This document shows positions 26,636 to 35,497 of a DNA stretch of 64,000 nt, piece by piece; position 1 is the first letter of the stretch, and every line of letters starts with the position of its first letter. The notes beneath the pieces are model-generated. The model searched no databases and had not been told where the DNA came from. It was given only the letters and a program-made list of their open reading frames with translations. Source of the DNA: Pedobacter fastidiosus (GTDB taxonomy: Bacteria; Bacteroidota; Bacteroidia; Sphingobacteriales; Sphingobacteriaceae); the NCBI RefSeq assembly GCF_014306625.1, contig NZ_JACRYL010000003.1:29132-93131 (forward strand). Reading direction: 5' to 3'. The position numbers were made by a program, and so were the translations under genes.

Positions 26636-28222
26636 ATGAAATTCTTAAATACTTCAAAGTCAAATTTGGTAGGTGTTACACAACTTCTTATTAAAAAGCT
26701 AAATGCGAAAGTAACAGCAGGTACTATTGAAAACAAATTGGAAGACCATCCGGGCTATCCCAATCTTTTAGCCTTGAGTGATTGTCTTGATGAATGGAAA
26801 ATAGAGCATCAGGTCTTTCAGATTCAGATAGACAGTTACGATCCGAACGATTTCATGTTTCCTTTTTTAGCACATACAAAGGAAAATACTGGTCGGTTAA
26901 TTTTGGTAGAAAAAATAATTGACGGCACGATCTATTATTCTGACGAGCTAAAAAAGAATAATAAAATGCCAGAAGAAAATTTTCTTTTTTTATGGGATGG
27001 TATAGTGCTGCATGCAAAAGTTACAAATCAAAGTGAAGAAAAAGACTTTTTTCAGAATAGAATCAAATATGCGCTTAAGAAGATAGCTTTTCCTTTGCTT
27101 ATCATTTTGGGAACTTTAATTCTGTACCTGTTATTAAGTCTCCATTCTTTTGAAATTGCATATTTAATCTTATCGGTAACTAAAATAGCAGGTGTAATAA
27201 TTAGTATACTTTTATTAAGCCAAAGTATAAATTCCAATAACCCCTTCATTCAGAATTTGTGCGGGCTTACCGGAAAAAGTGATTGCAATGCCTTATTAAA
27301 GTCTGATGCTGCTAAGGTTACCTCGTGGCTTAGCTGGAGCGAAGTAGGGTTCTTTTACTTTGCGGGTTCTTTATTATCACTATTGATTAACATTAATACT
27401 CTGGGCATACTTGCATGGCTAAATGTATTTGTACTCCCTTATACCATCTATTCTATCTCCTATCAGTACCGAACTAAAAACTGGTGCGTATTATGTTGCT
27501 CGGTACAGGCCATATTGGTTTTGGAGTTTCTTCTTAATATTTCATTTAGTCATTTCACTGGGACCTTTTCAAATCTATCTCTACTACCAATTTCCCTAAT
27601 AATCGGGTTTCTAGTCCCACTATTAGCTTGGGGATTAATAAAACAATCTCTGCTTAATGCCTCAAAAATAAAACCGCTGCAACAGCAGTTAAAGAAATTT
27701 AAATACAACAGCGATTTATTTAAGCAGTCGCTAACCAATCAACCACGTTATGCGGTACCTGATGAATTAAAACCAATCATACTAGGAAACAGAGAATCAG
27801 AACAAGCCATTACCATTGTGAGCAACCCTTATTGTAGGCCATGCTCTAAAGCGCACAAAACAATAGAAGACTGGCTTAAACAGGATGAAAACCTTAAGGT
27901 GAAAATCATCTTTACAAACGGAGGCACATTTGATGATGATCGAAGCAAGATCGTTCAGCATATGACCTCGCTTAATTTATATGCTGATGAAGAAATAGTC
28001 GAAACTGCATTAAGTGAATGGTATGGGGAAACCAATAAAGTATATAATGAGTGGGCAAAGCATTATCCGATAAAAAAAACCGAAGACATAACGGATATTA
28101 CAAAAAGGCAAAAGGAGTGGTGTGAACTAGCAGAAATAAATTACACACCAACGATATTAGTGAACGGATATAAGCTCCCTGAGCCATACCGCCTTGATGA
28201 TTTAAAATATTTACTCGCCTAA
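26636..28222 (+). CDS. VKOR-thioredoxin fusion with degenerate C39-like N-terminal domain
   Basis: Membrane oxidoreductase of 528 residues likely to introduce disulfide bonds outside the cytoplasm. Residues 1-~130 resemble a C39 peptidase domain but lack the catalytic Cys. Residues ~145-335 form a multi-helix VKOR domain with the loop pair Cys209/Cys217 and redox motif C284-VL-C287. Residues ~375-528 form a thioredoxin domain with C400-RP-C403 and a late cis-Pro (YTPTILVNG). Fusions of this form are known in Bacteroidota. Immediately downstream is a peptide with six cysteines, the obvious candidate substrate. Confidence 0.9.
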   Translation: MKFLNTSKSNLVGVTQLLIKKLNAKVTAGTIENKLEDHPGYPNLLALSDCLDEWKIEHQVFQIQIDSYDPNDFMFPFLAHTKENTGRLILVEKIIDGTIYYSDELKKNNKMPEENFLFLWDGIVLHAKVTNQSEEKDFFQNRIKYALKKIAFPLLIILGTLILYLLLSLHSFEIAYLILSVTKIAGVIISILLLSQSINSNNPFIQNLCGLTGKSDCNALLKSDAAKVTSWLSWSEVGFFYFAGSLLSLLININTLGILAWLNVFVLPYTIYSISYQYRTKNWCVLCCSVQAILVLEFLLNISFSHFTGTFSNLSLLPISLIIGFLVPLLAWGLIKQSLLNASKIKPLQQQLKKFKYNSDLFKQSLTNQPRYAVPDELKPIILGNRESEQAITIVSNPYCRPCSKAHKTIEDWLKQDENLKVKIIFTNGGTFDDDRSKIVQHMTSLNLYADEEIVETALSEWYGETNKVYNEWAKHYPIKKTEDITDITKRQKEWCELAEINYTPTILVNGYKLPEPYRLDDLKYLLA

Positions 28223-28269
28223 CGAAGCACACTGAAATTGATCATTTATATCTGAATATAAAAGCACTG

Positions 28270-28335
28270 GATGTTAAACCGAATGACGGCGGTTACCGGC
28301 ATCGTGGTATGCAACCCTACGTGGCAAGGTTGCTC
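28270..28335. repeat. dispersed repeat fragment upstream of peptide 2
   Basis: TTAAACCGAATGACGGCGGT followed by TACCGGC resembles TTTAAACCCGATTGACGCGG followed by ATACCGGC at about 61.16 kb. A small inverted pair GCAACC (28311-28316) / GGTTGC (28328-28333) lies at its right end. It sits in the 140-bp gap before the peptide gene and could affect its leader. Confidence 0.4.
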
Positions 28336-28362
28336 ATCTTAAACAATTAAATAATTAACAAA

Positions 28363-28599
28363 ATGAAAAAATTAAATTTGCTTAGCAAGTCCGAAATGAA
28401 AAACGTTTTCGGCGGTGGAGGTGTTACTCCTGATCCTATTGGTGATAGGTGTAGATCAGATTACGCTTGTGTATTCACTGGCACCGACGGTCTCACTGGA
28501 GGCGGATGTGCAACTATGCAAACGGGTCAATGTCGTTGCGTAGCTTACAATAACGGGGTTGCGACGCAGAGCGTACCGAGTAGTGCCTGCCTAAATTAA
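28363..28599 (+). CDS. six-cysteine double-glycine leader peptide (bacteriocin-like precursor 2)
   Basis: A 78-residue precursor. The leader MKKLNLLSKSEMKNVFGG (1-18) carries the GG cleavage site expected by C39 transporters; four consecutive Gly make the exact cut ambiguous by one or two residues. The core of ~60 residues has six cysteines at 30, 36, 49, 57, 59 and 76, enough for three disulfides, and is Gly/Thr-rich with few hydrophobic residues. No class IIa YGNGV motif is present. Neighbours supply oxidation (VKOR), thioredoxins and the C39 exporter. Function, toxin or signal, is unknown. Confidence 0.82.
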   Translation: MKKLNLLSKSEMKNVFGGGGVTPDPIGDRCRSDYACVFTGTDGLTGGGCATMQTGQCRCVAYNNGVATQSVPSSACLN

Positions 28600-28601
28600 T
28601 T

Positions 28602-28632
28602 AAATATGCCTCCTTTAACTGGAGGCATATTT
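28602..28632 (+). terminator. hairpin behind peptide 2 (partial terminator or attenuator)
   Basis: A 12-bp perfect stem AAATATGCCTCC / GGAGGCATATTT with a 7-nt loop, directly behind the peptide stop. The following sequence is ATAAAAATACC, so the U tract is short. It could stabilise the peptide mRNA and reduce transcription into the export genes. Confidence 0.6.
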
Positions 28633-28835
28633 ATAAAAATACCTGCTTATAGATTATAATAATAATTTATTATAGTTAGAATTGATATATTTAATCTCAG
28701 GAATTACACTAAAAGTAGACTTGCTATCGCAATTGACGGGGTCTTTGCACTTGCAAAAACGATATGACATAAGCATCTTAATAAATTCGACCTTGATAAT
28801 TGAATTTTCAAAACGCCCATCATCTAGGAAAAAAC

Positions 28836-29912
28836 ATGAAAAAAATAATATTATTAATTCAGCTGATTTTTATTTTTACTACCGGTTATACTCAATACAG
28901 ATACGAGTTGAAGGTTATTTCAAAATTACCGAAAGGTACTAAACTCTATTTTAATATTTTGGATAACATTGAATGGAAATTGATAAAAAAGGACTCCGCT
29001 ATTATCAATGGTGATTATATAAAGTTTAACGGAACATTTACTCAGCCCGCCCATTACGCTGCTTTATTGATTAAATATAAAGGCCGCTATATTTCAGAAA
29101 ATTTTGTTATTGACTCAGGCAAAAACAGCTTGTCCCTAGCGTTAAAACTAGATTCTAAAACAACTTTAGACCGAGTAACCATTGGAACGAAAAGTAATGA
29201 AATATATGATAAGTTAATTGCCATTAAAATTCAACAGAATATATCGCCTTCCTCTATCCGTGAAATGGCTAGTGTTCTTCAAAATTATCCGAATGAGTAT
29301 TTTAGCGTACTTGCATTATACCAATTAACTCATTATGACCGTACTGAAGACTATGCTAAAGTGACTCTCAATACATTATCATTGTTAAATGAAGATCTTC
29401 AGAATAGCCCATTAGGTCAAGAAATTTTTAGGGAACAAAGTAAATTGATTAGCAACCTTGAATCAGTTAAAGTAGGTAAAGCTGTACCTTATTTCTCCGT
29501 AAAAGATGATAACGGAAAATTATTCCAAAATGAATCTTTAAAGGGCAAGCCATATTTAATTGTTTTCTCTGCAACATGGTGTGCACCCTGCCAAAAACAG
29601 TTACCGCTACTAAAACAGGTATACGAAAAATATAAACCAGAGGGTTTGAAAGTGGTATACTTTAACAACGATTCTGATGTAAAACGCTGGAAGGAACATA
29701 TTCTCAAAAACAAACTCACCTGGATCAATGTATCTGAAAGGCTCAAGCCAACAGAGAGTAAAATACAGAAGTCATTTGGAGTATATGCTGTTCCTACCTG
29801 TTTATTGATAGATAAGGAAGGTAAAATTGTTTACAATTCAGATCAGGACGATACGGGGCTTACCAAGCTTGATGACAATGTAAAACGTACAGTTAAAGAT
29901 ACATCTCGTTAA
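28836..29912 (+). CDS. TlpA-like thioredoxin with DUF4369-like N-terminal domain
   Basis: Exported disulfide oxidoreductase of 358 residues from the ATG at 28836, which gives signal peptide MKKIILLIQLIFIFTTGYTQ; the longer frame adds 12 residues before it. The first ~100 mature residues form a beta-rich DUF4369-like domain (KGTKLYFNILDN...SAIINGDYIKFNGTF). The C-terminal ~140 residues are a TlpA/AhpC-TSA domain with active site WCAPC and the cis-Pro loop YAVPTCLLID. Its place between the cysteine-rich peptide and the exporter suggests disulfide isomerisation or reduction of the exported peptide. Confidence 0.87.
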   Translation: MKKIILLIQLIFIFTTGYTQYRYELKVISKLPKGTKLYFNILDNIEWKLIKKDSAIINGDYIKFNGTFTQPAHYAALLIKYKGRYISENFVIDSGKNSLSLALKLDSKTTLDRVTIGTKSNEIYDKLIAIKIQQNISPSSIREMASVLQNYPNEYFSVLALYQLTHYDRTEDYAKVTLNTLSLLNEDLQNSPLGQEIFREQSKLISNLESVKVGKAVPYFSVKDDNGKLFQNESLKGKPYLIVFSATWCAPCQKQLPLLKQVYEKYKPEGLKVVYFNNDSDVKRWKEHILKNKLTWINVSERLKPTESKIQKSFGVYAVPTCLLIDKEGKIVYNSDQDDTGLTKLDDNVKRTVKDTSR

Positions 29913-29960
29913 AAAATAGCTGTTTACACAACTAAAGCTTACCTATAATCCTCGAAAACA

Positions 29961-32141
29961 TTGTCTAAATTCTTGTCTTACAAGCAACCCGATCAAATGG
30001 ACTGTGGGCCTACATGCCTGCGTATGATTGCGAAATATTATGGAAAAAATTTCAGTTTGCAAAAGCTGAGGGATATTTCTGGAATTAACCGTGAAGGCGT
30101 TTCTTTATTAGGCATTAGTGAGGCTGCCGAAAAAATAGGCTTCAGAACTGTTGCCTCAAAATTTTATCTGGCAGAGCTAACGGAGGCTGAACTACCGATG
30201 ATTCTTCATTGGAACCAAAATCACTTTGTGGTACTTTATAAGGTAAAAAATAACCGTTACTTTATTGCTGACCCTGCAAAAGACCTAATTACTTATACAG
30301 AAAAAGAATTTACAAAGCATTGGCTCCATTCATCTGAAAATACTGAGGGAATAGGCTTAATGTTAACGCCTACTCCAGATTTTTATAATCAGGAAGGAGA
30401 TAGTAATAGGAGCCTAAATTTATCCTATCTATTAAAATACTTCTACAGATATAAATTACTGATCATACAGCTTTTTGTAGGCTTAGGTGTAGGCAGTTTA
30501 CTTCAACTGCTTTTACCATTTCTCACGCAATCTGTTGTTGATATCGGCATTAATACACGTAATCTAAATTTTATCTATATCGTACTGATAGCACAGACCA
30601 TGCTTTTTATAGGCAGAATGAGCGTAGATTTTATCCGATCATGGATACTGCTGCACATGAGTACACGAATTAATATTTCGATCCTCACGGACTTCCTTAT
30701 CAAATTGATGAAGCTTCCGATTAGCTACTTTGATACCAAGATGACCGGCGATATCATGCAACGCATGAACGATCAGAAAAGGATTGAATCATTTTTAACG
30801 GGATCAACACTGAGTGTGATTTTCTCCGTATTCAATCTGGTTGTGTTTAGTTTTGTTCTGGCTTATTACAACGCCACTATTTTCGTGATTTTTCTAATTA
30901 GCAGTGTATTGTATAGCTTATGGGTTGTCCTTTTTCTAAAAAGAAGGCGTAACCTGGATTTTAAACGCTTCGATCTATCGGCTAAAAATCAGAGTGCTGT
31001 GGTCCAGCTCATCAGCGGGATGCAGGAGATCAAACTCAACAACTGCGAACAACAGAAACGCTGGGAGTGGGAACGGCTACAGGCAGGCCTTTTCCGTTTT
31101 AATATCAGTAGTCTTAAATTAGGGCAATATCAGCAGGCAGGGGCTTTTTTCATAAATGAGGGCAAAAACATACTCATAACTTTTTTGGTTGCAAAATCCG
31201 TTATTGATGGTGCCCTGACTCTAGGCGCTATGATGGCGGTGCAATATATTATTGGTCAACTGAACAGTCCGATTGAGCAGATGCTCGGATTTATACAGCA
31301 ATTACAGGATGCAAAAATCTCACTGGAAAGACTAAACGAGATCCGCGAAATGGATGATGAGGAACCATCGGGTAAGACATTTGTTAAAGAGCTTCCCACA
31401 GATAAAAGTCTTAATCTTCAAAATATTATATTTACCTATCCGGGTGCTGGCAACGAACCTGTTCTCTCCAACATCAATCTAAATATTCCCGAAGGAAAAA
31501 CAACAGCAATCGTAGGGATGAGCGGAAGTGGAAAAACCACCATATTAAAGCTTTTACTCCGTTTTTACGAGCCGCAAAAAGGGGAAATCAAGGTGGGCAA
31601 CAATTATCTCACCAATATCAGTTTTCGTTATTGGAGGGGGCTGTGTGGTGTTGTAATGCAGGATGGGTTTATCTTCTCAGACACAATTGCCCGTAATATT
31701 GCAGTGGGCGATGAGTATACGGATGTGGCCAAGCTAAAAAATGCGATCGAAATGGCCAATATCAATGAGTTTATTGAAAATCTACCTTTGGGCCTAAACA
31801 CCAAAATAGGTGCTGAAGGGAATGGTATTAGCCAAGGGCAAAGACAACGGATACTTATTGCCAGAGCCGTTTATAAAAACCCTGAATACATTTTTTTTGA
31901 TGAAGCTACCAATGCTTTGGATGCCCATAATGAACTGGTGATTATGGATAATCTGCAACGTTTTTTTAAGGGCAAGACAGTTGTTGTAGTGGCACATCGT
32001 TTAAGCACTGTAAAACATGCCGATAATATTGTGGTGTTGGAAAAAGGAGTGATTATTGAGCAGGGAACTCATATAGAGCTGACGCAAAATAGGGGTGTTT
32101 ATTATACTTTGGTTAAGAACCAGCTAGAACTTGGAAATTAA
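29961..32141 (+). CDS. C39 peptidase-containing ABC exporter (PCAT)
   Basis: Inner-membrane exporter of 726 residues that removes GG leaders and pumps the core peptide out. The C39 domain (1-~130) has Cys15 (QMDCGPTCL), His88 (NQNHFVVLY) and Asp104 (IADPAKD), so it looks catalytically intact. Six transmembrane helices span ~150-440. The ATPase domain has Walker A GMSGSGKTT near 518, signature ISQGQRQR near 622 (variant of LSGGQ) and Walker B IFFDEATNALD near 643. The start is TTG at 29961, the only one that keeps the conserved LSYKQPDQMDCGP start. Confidence 0.96.
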   Translation: MSKFLSYKQPDQMDCGPTCLRMIAKYYGKNFSLQKLRDISGINREGVSLLGISEAAEKIGFRTVASKFYLAELTEAELPMILHWNQNHFVVLYKVKNNRYFIADPAKDLITYTEKEFTKHWLHSSENTEGIGLMLTPTPDFYNQEGDSNRSLNLSYLLKYFYRYKLLIIQLFVGLGVGSLLQLLLPFLTQSVVDIGINTRNLNFIYIVLIAQTMLFIGRMSVDFIRSWILLHMSTRINISILTDFLIKLMKLPISYFDTKMTGDIMQRMNDQKRIESFLTGSTLSVIFSVFNLVVFSFVLAYYNATIFVIFLISSVLYSLWVVLFLKRRRNLDFKRFDLSAKNQSAVVQLISGMQEIKLNNCEQQKRWEWERLQAGLFRFNISSLKLGQYQQAGAFFINEGKNILITFLVAKSVIDGALTLGAMMAVQYIIGQLNSPIEQMLGFIQQLQDAKISLERLNEIREMDDEEPSGKTFVKELPTDKSLNLQNIIFTYPGAGNEPVLSNINLNIPEGKTTAIVGMSGSGKTTILKLLLRFYEPQKGEIKVGNNYLTNISFRYWRGLCGVVMQDGFIFSDTIARNIAVGDEYTDVAKLKNAIEMANINEFIENLPLGLNTKIGAEGNGISQGQRQRILIARAVYKNPEYIFFDEATNALDAHNELVIMDNLQRFFKGKTVVVVAHRLSTVKHADNIVVLEKGVIIEQGTHIELTQNRGVYYTLVKNQLELGN

Positions 32142-32151
32142 TTCTATCGTT

Positions 32152-33438
32152 ATGCCAGAAGACATCATAGAACTTGAAACCCATAGTGAGGAAGTACACG
32201 AGATCATCACCGCCGTACCTTCATGGATTTTAAAGTGGGGTATTACTATTGTATTTGCCATTATTGGCGGAATTGTACTTTTATCTGCTTTCATCGAATA
32301 TCCTGATGTCGTTACAACTAACCTTAAGGTCAATTCACTGAATGCGCCAAAAACTGTACTTGCCCGGCAAAAGGGCAAGCTCACAGCATTATTGGTTGCT
32401 GAAGGACAAATGGTAAAGACCAATCAACCATTAGCCTATCTGGAAAGTACGGCACTGCCCGCTGATGTGCTTCAACTAAACGTTAAATTAAAAGCCTTAC
32501 AAACCCAATTGCTAAACCACAGCCTAGAATCCGCAATCCTACCCGAGAGGCTTAATCTTGGGGAGATACAGGGCAGTTTTCAAAATTTTTACCAACAGTA
32601 TTTACAATATCGTTCGACTCTCAAAAATGGATACTACTTGAACAGGTTGGCCTTTCTGGAAAAAGACTTAAAGAACGTTAAAGAGTTAAGTAAACAAATA
32701 ATGCAACAAAAAAAAATACAGTTGCAGGAATATGCCAATCAGGAAACAGAATATAAAGCTTATCAAAAGTTATACTCAAATAAGGTGATTTCGCGTAGCG
32801 AGTTTACACAACAGGAAAACAAATATCTTGCTTCAAAATACCCTTTACAACAGAGCAAAACTGAATTGTTAAACAACAACAGTAGCTACAGCAACAAAGA
32901 GAAAGAACTTCTAGACTTGAAACATACTATAGAAGAAGAACAAGGCAAGTTTGTACAGGCATTGAACCAATGTATTACTGAAAGTGATAGTTGGATTATG
33001 CAACACGTTCTATTGGCACCCGTCTCGGGCAGGATATCTTACGCAGGTATTGTACAGCAAAACCAGAATGTAGAATCTGGTCAGGAAATATTTACCATTA
33101 ACCCGGGCAATACCGATTTCTTTGGAGAGATACAGATTCCTCAATATAATATGGGAAAGATCCGAAAGGGTTCGGTTACTTTGGTAAAAATGCGCAGTTT
33201 CCCATTTGAACAGTTTGGCATGATCAGGGGAAAGCTGACATATATTTCGGAGGTGGCCTATCACGATAGTGTTTTTATTGCCAAAGTAAGCTTTGTACAG
33301 TTTGAAAATAAAGACCGAGAACACAAAATTATATTGAAAAATGGTATGCAGGGAGACGCAGAAATTATCACCGAAGAGAGTTCCTTACTTCAACGTTTTT
33401 TCAGAAACATTACCAAAATATTAAACAATGGCAATTGA
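32152..33438 (+). CDS. HlyD-family membrane fusion protein
   Basis: Periplasmic adaptor of 428 residues that links the PCAT exporter to an outer-membrane channel. One N-terminal helix (~28-50) anchors it, followed by a biotinyl-lipoyl-like segment (ARQKGKLTALLVAEGQMVK), a long coiled coil (~110-280, rich in Gln, Leu and Lys), the second lipoyl half (APVSGRISYAGIVQQNQNV) and a beta-barrel domain. I start it at the ATG at 32152, 10 bp behind the PCAT stop; a TTG frame would overlap. No TolC-like gene is in the window, so the outer-membrane partner must be encoded elsewhere. Confidence 0.93.
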   Translation: MPEDIIELETHSEEVHEIITAVPSWILKWGITIVFAIIGGIVLLSAFIEYPDVVTTNLKVNSLNAPKTVLARQKGKLTALLVAEGQMVKTNQPLAYLESTALPADVLQLNVKLKALQTQLLNHSLESAILPERLNLGEIQGSFQNFYQQYLQYRSTLKNGYYLNRLAFLEKDLKNVKELSKQIMQQKKIQLQEYANQETEYKAYQKLYSNKVISRSEFTQQENKYLASKYPLQQSKTELLNNNSSYSNKEKELLDLKHTIEEEQGKFVQALNQCITESDSWIMQHVLLAPVSGRISYAGIVQQNQNVESGQEIFTINPGNTDFFGEIQIPQYNMGKIRKGSVTLVKMRSFPFEQFGMIRGKLTYISEVAYHDSVFIAKVSFVQFENKDREHKIILKNGMQGDAEIITEESSLLQRFFRNITKILNNGN

Positions 33439-33475
33439 TGTATTTTATATTTTTTTTAGACCCATTAAACAAAAA

Positions 33476-33498
33476 AGCCTTTAGAAATTCTAAAGGCT
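33476..33498 (-). terminator. terminator between HlyD and the PurF-like gene
   Basis: A 9-bp stem AGCCTTTAG/CTAAAGGCT with a 5-nt loop. On the minus strand it is followed by TTTTTTG, so it mainly serves the PurF-like gene, 72 bp past its stop. It may also stop readthrough from the peptide locus. Confidence 0.78.
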
Positions 33499-33569
33499 CC
33501 AAATTGTGTGTTCTCAATGAGGCACTACGATTTTCTTTGTTTTCAAATCCCCTTAAGGGAATTTAACTG

Positions 33570-35471
33570 TTAATAAGCCCTTTGATTATTTCCTTCTTTC
33601 CAATTAACGAAAGCCTTATTTACAACCTTATTACCACCAGGAGTTGGATAATTTCCAGAGAAATACCAATCGCCCTTGTTTTTAGGACAAGCACTATGTA
33701 AGTTTTCCAAACTTTGATAAATTACTTCAACTGCTGCAACAGTTCCCTTTGGTGTAATAATCTGCGCAATTTTAGCCGAAATTTCTTCTGGAGTAAATGG
33801 TTTGTAAATTTCCTTAACGTGATTTACAATTTCTTCCTTAGGAAGCAATAATGAAGCTTTACATTTTGTATAAACATCTTCAATTACTTGCCACATACCA
33901 CGTTCAGTTAATAATTGAATCGCTGCATCAAAAGCTACAAACTGTCCCATTCTACTCATATCGATTCCATAACAATCTGGATAACGAATTTGAGGAGCAG
34001 AAGAAACAATGATGATTTTCTTGGGATGCAAACGATCTACAATCTTAATTATACTTTGTTTAAGCGTTGTACCCCGAACAATCGAATCATCTAACGCCAC
34101 CAAAGTATCTTGGTGATTTTTGATAATTCCGTAAGTAGTATCGTAAACGTGTGCTACCATTTCACCACGATCAGCATCTTGAGTAATAAACGTACGAAGC
34201 TTAACATCTTTAACGGCAAGTTTTTCTACTCTTGGCGTCATCGATAAAAGTTCATCCAGTTCAACATCACTTAATTGTTCCTTTTTATTTAAAAGAACAT
34301 CTTTTTGGTGATTACGAACATACTGGTTTACACCATCAACCATCCCGAAGAAAGCAACTTCTGCAGTGTTAGGTATGAATGAAAATACGGTGTTTTTTAA
34401 ATCGTGACCAACGGCTTTTAAAACCTGATCACAAAGTAAGCGACCCAATTGTTTACGTTCTTGGTAAATCTCAACATCACTTCCTTTAGAGAAATAAATG
34501 CGTTCGAAAGAACAAGAAAGTCTTTCGGTAGGTTCGCGGAATTGCTCCATGCTTACCTCTCCGTTTTTCTTAATGATCAAAGCATGCCCAGGATCAATTT
34601 CCTTTACATCTTTAAACTGAATATTAAATGCAGTTTGAAGTGCTGGTCTTTCTGAAGCCGCCACAACAATCTCATCATCGTAATAATAATAAGCAGGACG
34701 AATTCCAGCTGGATCACGCATGATGAACGAATCTCCATTACCAACCATACCACAGATCGAATAACCTCCATCCCAAGTTTTAGCCGAACGGCGTAAAATA
34801 TTTGCAATGTTTAAGTTGTCAGAAATTTTGTGGGTAATAGAAATGTTATCGTGTCCATCTTTTTTATAAGCGTCGAAAAGCTCTTGGTTTTCGTCATCTA
34901 AAAAGTGACCGATTTTCTCAAGAACTGTAACGGTATCTGCTTTTTCTTTTGGATGTTGACCCAACTCATATAATTGCTCTAATAACTCATCAACATTAGT
35001 CATGTTGAAGTTGCCGGCAATCACCAAGTTACGCGTCATCCAGTTGTTTTGCCTTAAAAAAGGGTGGCAATTTTCGATACTGTTTTTACCATGCGTACCA
35101 TAACGCAAATGGCCCATTAACACCTCGCCAATAAAGCTTACGTTGTTTTTGAGCCACTCTGTATCCTGCATTAATTCAGGCGTATTTTCTTGAATATCTA
35201 CGAACTTGTTCTGTACGTATTCGAAGATATCTGCTACCGCATTCGAAGCCATGCTTCGGTATCGACTTATGTACCTACTGCCTGGTTTCATATCCAACTT
35301 AATGGTGGCAATACCTGCGCCATCTTGGCCTCGGTTATGCTGTTTTTCCATTAAAAGATATAATTTGTTAAGGCCGTAAAGTGCTGTACCGTACTTTTGC
35401 TGGTAGTAAGAAAGTGGTTTTAACAGGCGAATAAAAGCGATTCCGCATTCGTGTTTTATCTGATCACTCAT
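33570..35471 (-). CDS. amidophosphoribosyltransferase (long Bacteroidota PurF-like form)
   Basis: Glutamine PRPP amidotransferase-type enzyme of 633 residues, first committed step of purine synthesis if it is active as PurF. The start MSDQIKHECGIAF places the class II amidotransferase nucleophile Cys after a short removable propeptide. Other motifs are KQHNRGQDGAGIA, MGHLRYGTHG and the PRPP-binding loop VALDDSIVRGTTLKQSI. It is ~150 residues longer than E. coli PurF; long forms are usual in Bacteroidota, often beside a shorter paralogue elsewhere. Start fixed at the ATG at 35471, 18 bp behind a TAACTTTG element; the longer frame begins at TTG. Confidence 0.9.
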   Translation of the reverse strand: MSDQIKHECGIAFIRLLKPLSYYQQKYGTALYGLNKLYLLMEKQHNRGQDGAGIATIKLDMKPGSRYISRYRSMASNAVADIFEYVQNKFVDIQENTPELMQDTEWLKNNVSFIGEVLMGHLRYGTHGKNSIENCHPFLRQNNWMTRNLVIAGNFNMTNVDELLEQLYELGQHPKEKADTVTVLEKIGHFLDDENQELFDAYKKDGHDNISITHKISDNLNIANILRRSAKTWDGGYSICGMVGNGDSFIMRDPAGIRPAYYYYDDEIVVAASERPALQTAFNIQFKDVKEIDPGHALIIKKNGEVSMEQFREPTERLSCSFERIYFSKGSDVEIYQERKQLGRLLCDQVLKAVGHDLKNTVFSFIPNTAEVAFFGMVDGVNQYVRNHQKDVLLNKKEQLSDVELDELLSMTPRVEKLAVKDVKLRTFITQDADRGEMVAHVYDTTYGIIKNHQDTLVALDDSIVRGTTLKQSIIKIVDRLHPKKIIIVSSAPQIRYPDCYGIDMSRMGQFVAFDAAIQLLTERGMWQVIEDVYTKCKASLLLPKEEIVNHVKEIYKPFTPEEISAKIAQIITPKGTVAAVEVIYQSLENLHSACPKNKGDWYFSGNYPTPGGNKVVNKAFVNWKEGNNQRAY

Positions 35472-35489
35472 TGTGTGGGTTTGAAGGCG

Positions 35490-35497
35490 CAAAGTTA
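35490..35497 (-). promoter_or_regulatory. -7 element of the PurF-like gene
   Basis: TAACTTTG on the minus strand, an exact TAnnTTTG match, 18 bp before the chosen ATG. It overlaps the first codons of the longer frame, which argues against that frame. Confidence 0.55.

Noticed and set aside
28363..28599. Peptide 2 as a class IIa-like bacteriocin (bacteroidetocin type)
   Set aside because: No YGNGV-like motif, six cysteines and a longer core do not fit that class.
28682..28942. 86-codon plus-strand ORF overlapping the TlpA-like gene
   Set aside because: It overlaps the signal peptide of a clear thioredoxin gene in another frame and has no recognisable feature.
32131..32151. Upstream TTG start for the HlyD gene
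   Set aside because: It would overlap the exporter gene; the ATG 10 bp after its stop is a more natural start.
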